Assembly (NCBI GenBank): GCA_963848675.1
Contig: CAWKEY010000036.1
Coordinates: forward strand, 124,001-188,000
Length of the DNA: 64,000 nt
Reading direction: 5' to 3'
Source: CAWKEY01 sp963848675
GTDB taxonomy: Bacteria > Pseudomonadota > Gammaproteobacteria > Methylococcales > Methylomonadaceae
Position 1 is the first letter of the stretch; each line of letters begins with the position of its first letter. A model generated the notes under the pieces. It saw nothing but the letters and a program-made list of their open reading frames with translations. It was not told where the DNA came from and searched no databases. Of this stretch, positions 16,868 to 25,381 are shown piece by piece. The position numbers were made by a program, and so were the translations under genes.

Positions 16868-17661
16868 TGTATCGTCAACACTTTGGCATTAAAGCCGCCC
16901 CGCTGGGCAAGGAACAAAGTGAACGCTGGGATGATGGTGCGCTGGCCTGTTTGCATGAACGCTTCCAGTGGTTGTTGCAAAGTCCAGGCTTAGGATTGCT
17001 GACCGGTGAACCTGGCGTCGGCAAGACCGTTGCTTTACGTCACCTCACTCAGGGACTCAACCCGCACCGCTACCGGACCATTTACCTTGCTGAAACCGAC
17101 TTCGGCCGCACCGATCTTTACCGCAGCTTGGCTATGGCGCTCGGACTTGAGCCTGCCTACCGGCGAGCCCAGCTTTGGCGAGATATCAAAGCCCATATCC
17201 AGGAACTGGCTGATAATAAACAACTGTTACTGGTGTGGATCATCGACGAAGCACAGAACCTACCGCCTGAGTTTTTCCGAGACTTCCCCGCCTTTCTGAA
17301 CTTCGCTTTCGATTCCCGAGAACTGATGACCGTTTGGCTGGTTGGACATCCCAGCCTTGCTCATGCCCTCAGTCGAGCACCCTATGCAGCCCTGGCTGGG
17401 CGCATCCAGGTTCGTCTACAACTGATGCCGGTCATCGAACGCGAACGCTTTGCCGAATTGATTACCCATGCGCTCAAAGCCGTCGGCTGCCAGCACACCC
17501 TGCTGGCCGATTCCGGCATGGAGTTGCTACGACAGGCATCGCAAGGCTTGCCGAGGCAGGCCGGACGCATCCTGAAAACCGCTCTGCAGATGGCCGTTCC
17601 CAAAGGCCTGAATCATCTTCCCGATGACCTGCTGCAACAAGCCATTGAGGCCTTACGATGA
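16867..17661 (+). CDS. AAA ATPase (ExeA/TniB-like) of the four-gene transposon
   Basis: The 264-residue ATPase has Walker A GEPGVGKTVALRHL (about 47-60) and Walker B LLLVWIIDEAQNL, with sensor-like WLVGHPSLA. It begins MYRQHFGIKAAPLGKE, as ExeA-type ATPases do, but lacks their membrane helix and peptidoglycan-binding tail. Sitting directly after a DDE transposase, it should choose targets and activate the transposase, as TnsC, TniB and MuB do. This is an inference from context. It is start-coupled to the transposase and overlaps the next gene by 4 bases. Confidence 0.8.
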   Translation: MYRQHFGIKAAPLGKEQSERWDDGALACLHERFQWLLQSPGLGLLTGEPGVGKTVALRHLTQGLNPHRYRTIYLAETDFGRTDLYRSLAMALGLEPAYRRAQLWRDIKAHIQELADNKQLLLVWIIDEAQNLPPEFFRDFPAFLNFAFDSRELMTVWLVGHPSLAHALSRAPYAALAGRIQVRLQLMPVIERERFAELITHALKAVGCQHTLLADSGMELLRQASQGLPRQAGRILKTALQMAVPKGLNHLPDDLLQQAIEALR

Positions 17662-17858
17662 TCATCGATATTGATATGGAAACCCTCTTTCCTGAAGGAC
17701 TTTCCGACGAAGCCATCAGCGCCATCAGTGATGTTCTAGCCGAGATAGCCATGCAGTGGGAAAGCAAGCACTACCACCAACTGAAACGATTTCGTGAGCA
17801 ACAACAGATTGATTTCTGTGATCCCTTAAAGCCTTGGTGCAGGGATAACCTGGCCTGA
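17658..17858 (+). CDS. Small acidic protein of the four-gene transposon
   Basis: This 66-residue frame starts within the ATPase stop (ATGA). It reads DMETLFPEGLSDEAISAISD followed by a helix with WESKHYHQLKRFREQQQ. It ends just inside the right inverted repeat. Small proteins with a YPEGLSDEAA-like start recur beside these ATPases in my memory of the family, which suggests a conserved accessory role. No catalytic motif is visible and the function is unknown. Confidence 0.6.
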   Translation: MIIDIDMETLFPEGLSDEAISAISDVLAEIAMQWESKHYHQLKRFREQQQIDFCDPLKPWCRDNLA

Positions 17859-17994
17859 AATCCTGTATTTTGTCTCGCGCTGTCTTCGGGGTGTGTACCG
17901 CCGATGATAGCGTGGGTCAATCTGCGTTGGCCCACCTCAAATAGGGAGGGACGAATCACCTTGAATAATGCGGGACGTAACAACAGGCGACACA

Positions 17995-18138
17995 ATGAGC
18001 ACCATCACCGCCATTAAACACCACGATGACGACAAACAGTCATCGGAAATGCTCACAGAGTATTTAGAACCTTTGCGGGTATTTCTCAATGACGAAACAT
18101 TAACAGAAATATGTGTAAACCGTCCGCGTGAAGTCCCC
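17995..18138 (+). pseudogene. virB11: virB11 (type IV secretion ATPase), 5' stub
   Basis: The frame MSTITAIKHHDDDKQSSEML continues as TEYLEPLRVFLNDETLTEIC and VNRPREV, the characteristic N-terminus of VirB11/TrbB hexameric ATPases, which power conjugative type IV secretion. It is cut after about 47 codons by the left end of the IS3-family element. The rest of the gene does not resume on the other side. It is the only trace here of a conjugation system and hints that the mobile region came from a plasmid or integrative conjugative element. Confidence 0.75.
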
Positions 18139-18186
18139 CCATGTCAGGATATCTGTCGCCTCTAAATTTAAATAAAGAGGTTAGGC

Positions 18187-18669
18187 ATGAAATCAAAATA
18201 TAGCCAAGCGTTTAGAGAGCAAGCGATTCAAAAACTGTTACAAAGAGGCGATAAAACGATACAGTGTATTGCCGAGGAATTAAACATCAACGTCTTCACG
18301 TTAAAACACTGGTTAAGACACTATCGTCCGCAAACAATGTCAGAAAATAAAACGACTAAACGTCCTGTCGACTGGACGCCCGAGGAACGCTTTCAGGCCT
18401 TAATGGCCAGCCATGGCCTGGAAGCGGAGAATTCAAATGCTTTCTGCCGAGCGCAGGGCGTGTTTCCTCATCACCTGGAGGCCTGGCAGCAGGATTTTAT
18501 CAACGGCGCGCGCACGTCAGCGCAGGCGCCGTCTGATAAAAGCGTGCGTGATGAAAACAAGCAACTGAAAAAGGACTTACAACGCAAGGAGAAAGCCTTG
18601 GCAGAAGCCGCGGCGTTACTGGTGCTGCAAAAAAAGTTCCAAGCGTTCTGGGAGGAAAAGGCGTCATGA
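18187..18669 (+). CDS. IS3-family OrfA (HTH protein)
   Basis: The 160-residue protein has an N-terminal helix-turn-helix (AIQKLLQRGDKTIQCIAEEL, then VFTLKHWLRHY), which binds the element ends, and a C-terminal leucine-rich coiled coil (DENKQLKKDLQRKEKALAEA). Near its end, at 18629-18636, lies A7G with the zero-frame heptamer A AAA AAG, the classic IS3 slippage signal for making the OrfAB transposase. Start ATG 18187 follows AAAGAGG. It overlaps orfB by 4 bases. Confidence 0.85.
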   Translation: MKSKYSQAFREQAIQKLLQRGDKTIQCIAEELNINVFTLKHWLRHYRPQTMSENKTTKRPVDWTPEERFQALMASHGLEAENSNAFCRAQGVFPHHLEAWQQDFINGARTSAQAPSDKSVRDENKQLKKDLQRKEKALAEAAALLVLQKKFQAFWEEKAS

Positions 18670-19733
18670 TTGCACTCGCAGAACGCCGACAACTGATTGA
18701 ATGGATCGACCTCGCTGTAAGCGGAGGTGCACGACTTAACAAGGCCTGCGGCATTATCGGTTTAAGCACGCGCACGCTCCAGCGCTGGCGGCAACCCGAA
18801 GAACTCCAGGCAGACGGCCGGATTACCCGCGCCTTCACGCCGGCCAATAAGCTGTCCGAAGCCGAACGCGCGCAGGTCATCGCCACCGCCAATGGCGAGG
18901 AGTTTAAACAGCTAACACCGCACCAGATCGTACCGCGCTTGGCAGAGCGGGGAGAATACCTCGCCTCGGAATCCACCTTTTACCGTATTCTAAAAGCCGA
19001 GAACCAACTGGCCCATCGGCATGCCAGTCAGGCGCCCCGGAAGGTCTCAAAACCCAAGGCCTTATCGGCGACCGCGCCCAATCAACTGTACAGCTGGGAC
19101 ATTACCTATCTGGCGACCGCCGTCAAAGGTCAATTCTTCTATCTGTATCTTTTTATGGATATCTTCAGCCGGAAAATAGTCGGCTGGCAGGTCTATGTGG
19201 AAGAAAACAGTGCCTATGCGGCCGACGTTATCCGTGATATTTGTCGGCGTGAAGGCATTGCCGAGGGGCAAGTGCACTTGCATTCCGACAATGGCAGTCC
19301 AATGAAAGGCGCCACCATGCTGGCAACCCTCCAGCAACTGGGCGTCATGCCCTCCTTGAGTCGCCCGTCGGTCAGCAATGACAATCCGTATTCAGAAGCC
19401 TTGTTCAAAACCTTGAAATATCGCCCTGAATATCCGTTGCAACCGTTCGCGACATTAGCAGAAGCCAGAGCCTGGGTGACGGACTTTGTGGCCTGGTACA
19501 ACCTTGAACATCGGCACAGCAGCATCCATTTTGTAACCCCGGAACAACGCCATAACGGCGAAGATCAAGCCATTCTCAACACAAGAAAAGCCACCTATAG
19601 TGCCGCTAAAGAGGCGAATCCAGCCCCCTGGAGCAAGGCGATTAGAAACTGGGAATGGCAGGCAAAGGTGTTCTTAAATCCCGATAAACCGAGCATGCCG
19701 CCTGCAAATTGTACGAGCATGAGTGTGCATTAA
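18666..19733 (+). CDS. IS3-family OrfB (DDE transposase)
   Basis: The 355-residue rve-fold transposase shows YSWDITYLATAVKGQFFYLY with the first Asp, HLHSDNGSPMKGATMLATLQ with the second Asp, and PSVSNDNPYSEALFKTLKYR with the Glu, followed by WYNLEHRHSSIHFVTPEQRH. The frame stays open upstream to the A7G site in orfA, so a -1 frameshift would give an OrfAB fusion. No lesion is visible and the element may still be active. Confidence 0.88.
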   Translation: MIALAERRQLIEWIDLAVSGGARLNKACGIIGLSTRTLQRWRQPEELQADGRITRAFTPANKLSEAERAQVIATANGEEFKQLTPHQIVPRLAERGEYLASESTFYRILKAENQLAHRHASQAPRKVSKPKALSATAPNQLYSWDITYLATAVKGQFFYLYLFMDIFSRKIVGWQVYVEENSAYAADVIRDICRREGIAEGQVHLHSDNGSPMKGATMLATLQQLGVMPSLSRPSVSNDNPYSEALFKTLKYRPEYPLQPFATLAEARAWVTDFVAWYNLEHRHSSIHFVTPEQRHNGEDQAILNTRKATYSAAKEANPAPWSKAIRNWEWQAKVFLNPDKPSMPPANCTSMSVH

Positions 19734-19852
19734 TTTTCATCAAAGGCGACAAGTATTTTGACATTTACCGTACGCAAAATCAGGCCAGCTGCTCATGGTT
19801 TTTTCTTTATAAATCAATCGAACCCATTTGATTCCATTTGGTTCGTGCAGCG

Positions 19853-19948
19853 CAGAACGAGGAATCTTGAAGCCTATAGCCTTTCTCCTGCACTTAAGAT
19901 TTCTCCCGATGGTCGAAATGACAGTACAATCATGTCCTGAATAGTGAC
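19853..19948. repeat. Dispersed ~140-bp repeat, copy A (left end lost)
   Basis: It contains the family core (GAGGAATCTTGAAGCC, then TTAAGATTTCTCCCGATGG and TCGAAATGACAGT) and ends CTGAATAGTGAC, a one-base variant of the right terminus. The left terminus is missing, replaced by unrelated DNA next to the IS3 element. It lies just before pmbA. Confidence 0.75.
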
Positions 19949-19974
19949 CAAATTAATTTACCAGAGACCCTACA

Positions 19975-21306
19975 TTGCAAAATCAAGATCAGATCAATCA
20001 TTTAAAAACAATCGTGCAATCCTTGCTGGACGAGACGACAAAGCAGGGCGCGACGGCTGCTGAAGCCGGTTTGAGCCAGGAAAACGGCTTGTCGGTAACG
20101 GCCCGCCTGGGCGAGGTTGAAACCATCGAGCATCATTGCGATCAGGGCCTGGGCGTCACGGTATATTTTGGCCAGCGCAAGGGTTCTGCCAGCACCACGG
20201 ATTTATCGCCCGCATCGATCAAGGAAACAGTTGGCGCGGCCTGCAGTATTGCCCGCTATACCAGCGAGGACGCCTATGCCGGTCTGCCGGAAAAAGCATT
20301 GCTGGCGACCGAATTTCCCGATCTGGAGTTGAATCATCCCTGGAATTTGCGCGCCGATGAAGCCATTGCGCTGGCGATTGAATGCGAAGACGCCGCGCGC
20401 TCGTATCATGCCGACATCAGCAATTCCGAAGGCGCATCGGTCAATACCCATCAGGGTATCCGGGTGTTGGGCAATACCCTGGGTTTTCTGCAGGGCTATG
20501 CGTCAACGCGCCATTCCTTGAGCTGCTCGGTGTTGGGGCAGCGCGGCGACAGCATGCAGCGCGATTACTGGTACACGGTGGACAGAAACGCCCAGAATCT
20601 GGAACCGGCGGCCCAGGTCGGCAGAAAAGCCGCGGAACGAACGTTAAGACGTTTGCAAGGCCGCAGTTTAAGCACCCGTCAGTGCCCCGTGCTGTATGCG
20701 CCGGAGGTGGCTTCCGGTTTGCTGGGTTCGTTTATCGGCGCGATCAGCGGCGGCAACCTGTACCGTAAGTCATCGTTTTTGCTGGATGCGCTCGATACGC
20801 AAATCTTCCCCGAGTTCATCCATATTCATGAGCAGCCGTATTTAAAAGGCGCTTTGGGCAGTGCCGCTTATGACGGTGAAGGCGTGGCCACGCAAACGCG
20901 CGATATTGTCAGCGACGGCATTTTGCGCGGCTATGTGTTAAGCACGTATTCCGCCCGCAAACTGGGCATGCACAGCACGGGCAACGCCGGCGGCGTGCAT
21001 AATTTAACCATAGAGCCCGGCGAGCATGATGATCAGGGCCTGTTAAAACTACTGCATACCGGCTTGCTGGTCACCGAATTGATGGGCCAGGGAGTGAATA
21101 TGGTGACCGGCGATTATTCGCGCGGCGCGGCCGGATTCTGGGTGGAAAATGGCGAAATTCAATATCCGGTAGAGGAAATCACCATTGCCGGCAAGCTGAA
21201 GACGATGTTCAAAAGCATTGTGGCCGTGGGCAATGATGTCGATTATCGCGGCAATATTCGCACCGGCTCGATATTGCTTGAACGCATGTCGATTGCCGGG
21301 GAGTGA
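19975..21306 (+). CDS. pmbA: PmbA/TldE metalloprotease-family protein
   Basis: PmbA (TldE) pairs with TldD. In Enterobacteria the complex trims microcin B17 precursor and degrades the antitoxin CcdA. The 443-residue protein has family landmarks: GLGVTVYFGQRKGSASTTDL, ISGGNLYRKSSFLLD, GDGEGVATQT-like YDGEGVATQTRDIV, YSARKLGMHSTGNAGGVHNL and GAAGFWVENGEI. TldE lacks the HExxH zinc site of TldD, as expected. The frame begins at TTG 19975 (GAGACCCTACATTG); no ATG is suitably placed. tldD is not in the window. The copy A repeat lies immediately upstream. Confidence 0.9.
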   Translation: MQNQDQINHLKTIVQSLLDETTKQGATAAEAGLSQENGLSVTARLGEVETIEHHCDQGLGVTVYFGQRKGSASTTDLSPASIKETVGAACSIARYTSEDAYAGLPEKALLATEFPDLELNHPWNLRADEAIALAIECEDAARSYHADISNSEGASVNTHQGIRVLGNTLGFLQGYASTRHSLSCSVLGQRGDSMQRDYWYTVDRNAQNLEPAAQVGRKAAERTLRRLQGRSLSTRQCPVLYAPEVASGLLGSFIGAISGGNLYRKSSFLLDALDTQIFPEFIHIHEQPYLKGALGSAAYDGEGVATQTRDIVSDGILRGYVLSTYSARKLGMHSTGNAGGVHNLTIEPGEHDDQGLLKLLHTGLLVTELMGQGVNMVTGDYSRGAAGFWVENGEIQYPVEEITIAGKLKTMFKSIVAVGNDVDYRGNIRTGSILLERMSIAGE

Positions 21307-21309
21307 TTG

Positions 21310-21333
21310 TCGCGACGTAGGCGTCGCACCCAC
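21310..21333. repeat. Single arm of the GCGACGAAGGCGTCGC palindrome family
   Basis: TCGCGACGTAGGCGTCGCAC plus CCAC is a 22-of-24 match to one arm of the long palindrome before recB (36030-36053). Only one arm is present here, just after the pmbA stop. Confidence 0.65.
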
Positions 21334-21377
21334 GAATTTTAGTCATGATTTTCACGGTAATAGCAGGAGATAGCAGC

Positions 21378-21974
21378 ATGTTACCCAATGTTCAGATAAA
21401 TAATGACCGGATCAGTGAAGCTGAGTACCTGCAGGGCGAGTTAATTAGCGAGATCAAGCATGAGTACATCGATGGGCAAGTGTTTGCCATGGCGGGTGCG
21501 AGCAGGAATCACGAGCGAATTGCGGGTAATATTTTCGGTGAGCTTCGAAACTTTCTAATAAACGATACTTGCGAGCCTTTTGCGGCCAATATCAAAATCA
21601 AAGCCGGAAGCAAGTTTTTTTACCCGGATGCGGTGGTGGTGTGTGATGAGACTAATCCGCACGATTACTACACCGAAGCGCCGGTGATTATTGTGGAAGT
21701 GTTGTCACAATCGACCCGGCGCATGGATGAAGTCACCAAGCGCAGGGCCTATCAAAGCATTCCGAGTCTGCAAGAGTATGTGCTGATTGAGCAGGACTTT
21801 GTTGATGTCGAAGTGTGCCGAAGACACGAAGGCTGGGTTTCCAATCATTATTTCATGGGCGATGAAGTGACTTTCGAGGCTATCGGCTTAACAATAGCTG
21901 TGGAAGACATTTACGCGCGCGTTGAAAACGATGATGTGCGCGCGTTTTTGCAGGAACAACAACAGGCGGATTAA
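21378..21974 (+). CDS. Uma2-family (DUF820) PD-(D/E)XK nuclease-like protein
   Basis: From the ATG at 21378 (AGGAGA lies 7 bases upstream) the protein is 198 residues. It shows the Uma2 fold: KHEYIDGQVFAMAGASRNHE, YPDAVVVCDETNPHDYY, and PVIIVEVLSQSTRRMDEVTK, with Asp and Glu at restriction-endonuclease-like positions and a downstream Lys. It ends PSLQEYVLIEQDFVDVEVCR. Members are common in cyanobacteria and methanotrophs and are thought to be nucleases, but their role is unknown. It is convergent with pyrD, with only 5 bases between the stops. Confidence 0.8.
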   Translation: MLPNVQINNDRISEAEYLQGELISEIKHEYIDGQVFAMAGASRNHERIAGNIFGELRNFLINDTCEPFAANIKIKAGSKFFYPDAVVVCDETNPHDYYTEAPVIIVEVLSQSTRRMDEVTKRRAYQSIPSLQEYVLIEQDFVDVEVCRRHEGWVSNHYFMGDEVTFEAIGLTIAVEDIYARVENDDVRAFLQEQQQAD

Positions 21975-21979
21975 CGCCT

Positions 21980-22999
21980 TCAGGCAGTCAGGCGCTGCAT
22001 GATATCGCTTATCAATTGCGGTCCTCTATAAATAAGCCCGCTGTAAATCTGCAGCAGACTCGCGCCCGCCTTGAGTTTTTCCTCGGCATCTTCCGCGCTT
22101 AATATGCCGCCGGAGGCAATAACCGGAATCTTGCCGTTTAATTCTGAGGCCAGGATACGCACGACTGCGGTGGATTGGTCTTTAAGCGGCGCGCCGCTCA
22201 AACCGCCGGTTTCATGGGCCAGCGGGTGGCCAGCGATGCGATCGCGGGCAATGGTGGTATTGGTGGCGATGACGCCGTCAATCTCGAATGCCAGCAACAG
22301 CCGGGCAATATGGCTGATCTCATCGGCGCTCAGATCAGGAGCGATTTTCACCACCAGAGGCACGTATTTACCGTGCTCCTGCTGCAATTTAAGCTGTTCT
22401 GCTTTCAACACCTCCATCAGGCGCTTGATTTCATCGCCTTGCTGCAACTGGCGCAGATTCTGGGTGTTCGGCGAGGAGATGTTGATGGCAATGTAACTGG
22501 CGGCCGCATAAGCCTTGCGCAAACCGATCAGGTAATCCTCGGCGGCATTCTCAATCGGCGTGTCGAAATTCTTGCCAATGTTAATGCCCAGAATGCCGGT
22601 GTAGGCGCTGTGCTTGACCTGCGCCAGCAAATGCTCCACACCCAGATTATTAAAGCCCATGCGATTGATAATGGCCTGGTGTTCGGGCAACCGGAACAGG
22701 CGTGGTTTTGGATTGCCAGGCTGCGGACGCGGGGTGACGGTACCGATTTCAACAAAACCAAATCCAAGGGCCGCCATTGCCTTGATATGATCGCCGTTTT
22801 TATCCAGCCCTGCGGCAAGGCCGACCGGATTTTTGAATTCCAGCCCCATCACCTTGACCGGCTTATCGGCAACAGTTGGATACAGCAGTCTTGATAAACC
22901 TGTGCTGTACGCAGCGCCGAGCATTTTCAGCGTCACGTCGTGAGCGGTTTCAGGATCGAGGGCGAAAAGCAGGGGACGGAACAAGGGATAAAGATTCAT
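21980..22999 (-). CDS. pyrD: Dihydroorotate dehydrogenase (quinone), class 2
   Basis: PyrD oxidises dihydroorotate to orotate in pyrimidine synthesis and passes electrons to the quinone pool at the inner membrane. The 339-residue protein has an N-terminal amphipathic membrane helix (MNLYPLFRPLLFALDPETAH), PVGLAAGLDKNGD, the catalytic-Ser motif INISSPNTQNLRQL, PLVVKIAPDLS with the FMN Lys, IATNTTI, and ASGGILSAEDAEEKLKAGAS. The length and motifs are typical of class 2 enzymes. It is transcribed on its own and is divergent from lnt. Confidence 0.95.
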   Translation of the reverse strand: MNLYPLFRPLLFALDPETAHDVTLKMLGAAYSTGLSRLLYPTVADKPVKVMGLEFKNPVGLAAGLDKNGDHIKAMAALGFGFVEIGTVTPRPQPGNPKPRLFRLPEHQAIINRMGFNNLGVEHLLAQVKHSAYTGILGINIGKNFDTPIENAAEDYLIGLRKAYAAASYIAINISSPNTQNLRQLQQGDEIKRLMEVLKAEQLKLQQEHGKYVPLVVKIAPDLSADEISHIARLLLAFEIDGVIATNTTIARDRIAGHPLAHETGGLSGAPLKDQSTAVVRILASELNGKIPVIASGGILSAEDAEEKLKAGASLLQIYSGLIYRGPQLISDIMQRLTA

Positions 23000-23194
23000 G
23001 GGCTGGCGTCAGGGTGGTTGAATAGGTTTTTATTTTACTATAAGCCGCGATCAAGCGTCTGACTGCTATTCGATTGACAGGCACATCGGTTAATCCATGT
23101 CGTTATCGCCACGGACATTAAAAAGTTCTTAGATTATCGCCCTGCTTTACTGGATAATCTGCCGCTATTGACCGCATTCGCTTCCATAAATCCC

Positions 23195-24766
23195 ATGATG
23201 AATACGTTTTCAGACAGCAAATCCAGCCCCTGGCTACTGCCGCTTTTGTCGGGTGTTTTAATCGGCACCAGTTATATCCCGTTTCCGCCCTGGGCGTCGC
23301 TGTTTTGCTTTGTGCCGCTGTGGCTGTTCTGGAGCCGGCAAACCCGGCTAAAAGATGTTTTGCTGGGCGGATTGATCACCTCATTCGTGTTTACGCTGAT
23401 TGGCTTTAACTGGATGACCTATCTGCTGCATGAATTTGCGCATCTGGACTGGCCGCTGGCGGTCATCGGTATGCTGGTCTATGCCCTGATCGCGCATCTG
23501 TTTGTGCCCTTGGCCGGTGTGCTCTGGTTTTGGGGGCAGCGCAAATGGCAGTGGCCGGAACGGCTGTCGCTGGGCTTGATGGCGCTCATTACCACACTCT
23601 GCGAAGCCTATTCCTTCACCTTGTTTGACTGGAATTTCGGTTATACCTGGTATGGCGCCGGTGTGCCTGTCTATCACTGGGCGGAGGTTATCGGCTTTAG
23701 CGGTTTGAGCGCTGCGACCCTGCTTTGTAACCTGCCGTTGTATTATGCTTGGCAAAAACGCAAACAAACGGCCGGGAAAGTACTATTGATGGCGGTGGTA
23801 TGGGGTTTTGTGCTGTTAAATGCCGGCGGTTTATGGCTTAAAAACAGACTGCCGGCGCCTGATGCCTCGTTTAAAGCCTTGCTGGTGCAGGCAAGTATCG
23901 GCAATTCCGAAAAACTGGCTGCCGAACTGGGCCAGGGTTACGGCAAGGAGATATTCCGCCAATACTCCTCTCTGACCGAGCAAGCACTGAAGACGGCGCA
24001 GACCGGCGTCGATTTTGTCATGTGGCCCGAGACTGCGTTTCCGGCGCTGTTGGGTGATCAATTTAAAGATGCGGAATACCCTCAGAAGTTAAGCCAATTT
24101 CTGCGCGCTAACCAGCTGGCGCTGATTACCGGCGCCTATAGCGTAGATGCCGCATCCCGGCTGATTACCAACTCGCTGTTTGTGCTCGATAAAAACGGCG
24201 ACATCGTGCCGCCGCATTACAGCAAAACCATTTTGCTCGCTTTTGGCGAATACATCCCCGGTGAGCAATTTTTCCCCGAGATTCGTGACTGGCTGCCGCC
24301 GACCGGACATTTTGCCCGTGGCGCAGGCCCTACCGCCCTGATGAACTGGAATGGCTATAAAATGGGCCCGCAAATCTGCTATGAAAGTTTATTCCCGGCA
24401 TTCTCACGCGCGCTGGCGAACCTCGGCGCCCAGTTTATTGTCAATGCAACCAATGACTCCTGGTATGGCTCCTGGCAGGAGCCTTATCAGCACATGTATA
24501 TGACACTGGCGCGCGGCGTGGAATTTCGCCGCCCCGTGCTGAGAGTGACCAACACCGGCATTTCCACCGTGTCGCTGGCATCGGGTGAAATCCTGGAACG
24601 CTCGCCTATCCATCAGGCCTGGACCGGCATTTATGAAGTACCGTATTTGAAGAATCCGCCTGCTACCTTTTACCAGCAATGGTTCTGGCTGGTGCCTATT
24701 TTGCTGTGGACAGCGCTGGCGGCATTGCTGCTGATGGGACGCGCCGCCGGGCGGCGAGGCGATTAG
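23195..24766 (+). CDS. lnt: Apolipoprotein N-acyltransferase
   Basis: Lnt adds the third acyl chain to outer-membrane lipoproteins at the periplasmic face of the inner membrane. From the ATG at 23195 the protein has 523 residues. About six N-terminal membrane helices (LLPLLSGVLIGTSYIPFPPW onward) lead to a periplasmic nitrilase domain with the catalytic Glu (VMWPETAFPALL), Lys (PHYSKTILLAFGEYIPG) and Cys (MGPQICYESLFPAFSRA), and a final helix (WFWLVPILLWTALAALLLMG). A longer frame opens with TTG at 23168, but the double ATG at 23195 fits the family better. Confidence 0.93.
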   Translation: MMNTFSDSKSSPWLLPLLSGVLIGTSYIPFPPWASLFCFVPLWLFWSRQTRLKDVLLGGLITSFVFTLIGFNWMTYLLHEFAHLDWPLAVIGMLVYALIAHLFVPLAGVLWFWGQRKWQWPERLSLGLMALITTLCEAYSFTLFDWNFGYTWYGAGVPVYHWAEVIGFSGLSAATLLCNLPLYYAWQKRKQTAGKVLLMAVVWGFVLLNAGGLWLKNRLPAPDASFKALLVQASIGNSEKLAAELGQGYGKEIFRQYSSLTEQALKTAQTGVDFVMWPETAFPALLGDQFKDAEYPQKLSQFLRANQLALITGAYSVDAASRLITNSLFVLDKNGDIVPPHYSKTILLAFGEYIPGEQFFPEIRDWLPPTGHFARGAGPTALMNWNGYKMGPQICYESLFPAFSRALANLGAQFIVNATNDSWYGSWQEPYQHMYMTLARGVEFRRPVLRVTNTGISTVSLASGEILERSPIHQAWTGIYEVPYLKNPPATFYQQWFWLVPILLWTALAALLLMGRAAGRRGD

Positions 24767-24921
24767 TCATTTCAAGTGGCCAGCCAGGGTTGTCCCTAAA
24801 TGAAGTGAATTACAACTATGCGATATTGTTGTATGATTTAGTTGATTTTTTTGCAGCAACTGAGTTGCATAGGCCTTTTTGCCCATCGTTCGCTTGTTTG
24901 AGTTATTACGAGGTATAAATT

Positions 24922-25236
24922 ATGAGAATAGTATCGGGGTTAACGCGTTTTCTAATCGGACTTTTATTAATGGCTGCGCTTGCCGGATGTGCCGGTGGCC
25001 GTACCTATGAAAGTACCGGCGAGTATCTTGATGATACGTCGGTCACTACGAAAGTAAAATCCAGCATCTTGATGGATCCACGGCTGAAGACGCTACAAAT
25101 CAATGTTAAAACCTTCAAGGGCGTTGTGCAGTTAAGCGGTTTTGTCGATTCCGAAAGCGCGGCAACCCGGGCGGTAGAAGTGGCAAGAACCGTAAAAGGT
25201 GTAAAAATGGTGAACAACAGCCTGATTGTTAAATAA
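24922..25236 (+). CDS. BON-domain lipoprotein
   Basis: The 104-residue precursor has a lipoprotein signal (LTRFLIGLLLMAALAGCAGG) with the lipobox LAGC, so the mature protein is lipid-anchored at Cys23. One BON domain follows (VTTKVKSSILMDPRLKTLQI, then FKGVVQLSGFVDSESAATRA), related to OsmY and DolP, which bind membranes and help outer-membrane stability. ACGAGG precedes the ATG. The 150-base AT-rich leader may hold its promoter. Localisation to the outer membrane is inferred, as there is no Asp after the Cys. Confidence 0.85.
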   Translation: MRIVSGLTRFLIGLLLMAALAGCAGGRTYESTGEYLDDTSVTTKVKSSILMDPRLKTLQINVKTFKGVVQLSGFVDSESAATRAVEVARTVKGVKMVNNSLIVK

Positions 25237-25381
25237 GCCGGCGCTTTCACCGGCATGTTGTTGCTGCGTCTTTCCCAGGTTAAGCATACTGTACTTGCCG
25301 GCTTTGAATTAATTCACCCTCCGGACTAAGCTGATAACGGGCTGTTGTTCCAAGCCATAATCTTAATATTGGGGGGGTAAC

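Larger units (their letters stand above)
14755..17881 (+). mobile_element. Four-gene DDE transposon with ExeA/TniB-like ATPase
   Basis: Inverted repeats AGCGCGAGACAAA (14755-14767, complement 17869-17881) bracket four tightly packed genes: a zinc-ribbon/HTH protein, an integrase-type transposase, an AAA ATPase and a small acidic protein. A DDE recombinase with a dedicated ATPase recalls the TnsB/TnsC, TniA/TniB and MuA/MuB pairs. All four frames are intact. The exact outer ends and target duplication are not resolved. The left end lies 43 bases after the truncated end of tniA, so its arrival or a linked deletion may have removed the tniA 3' end. Confidence 0.7.
18142..19763 (+). mobile_element. 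IS3-family insertion sequence
   Basis: The 1,622-bp element begins TGTCAGGATATCTGTCGCCT and ends in the complement of TGTCAAAATACTTGTCGCCT, 16 of 20 matching, with the TG...CA tips of IS3 elements. It holds orfA and orfB with a frameshift signal. The flanks (CCCCA on the left, TTTAC on the right) share no target duplication, so DNA next to one end has probably been deleted. Confidence 0.85.

Noticed and set aside
24679..24918. 79-codon frame after lnt
   Set aside because: Most of it overlaps the 3' end of lnt in another frame; no supporting start signal.
25237..25254. GCCGGCGCTTTCACCGGC after the BON gene as a terminator
   Set aside because: The stem is short and there is no T-run; too weak to list as a feature.
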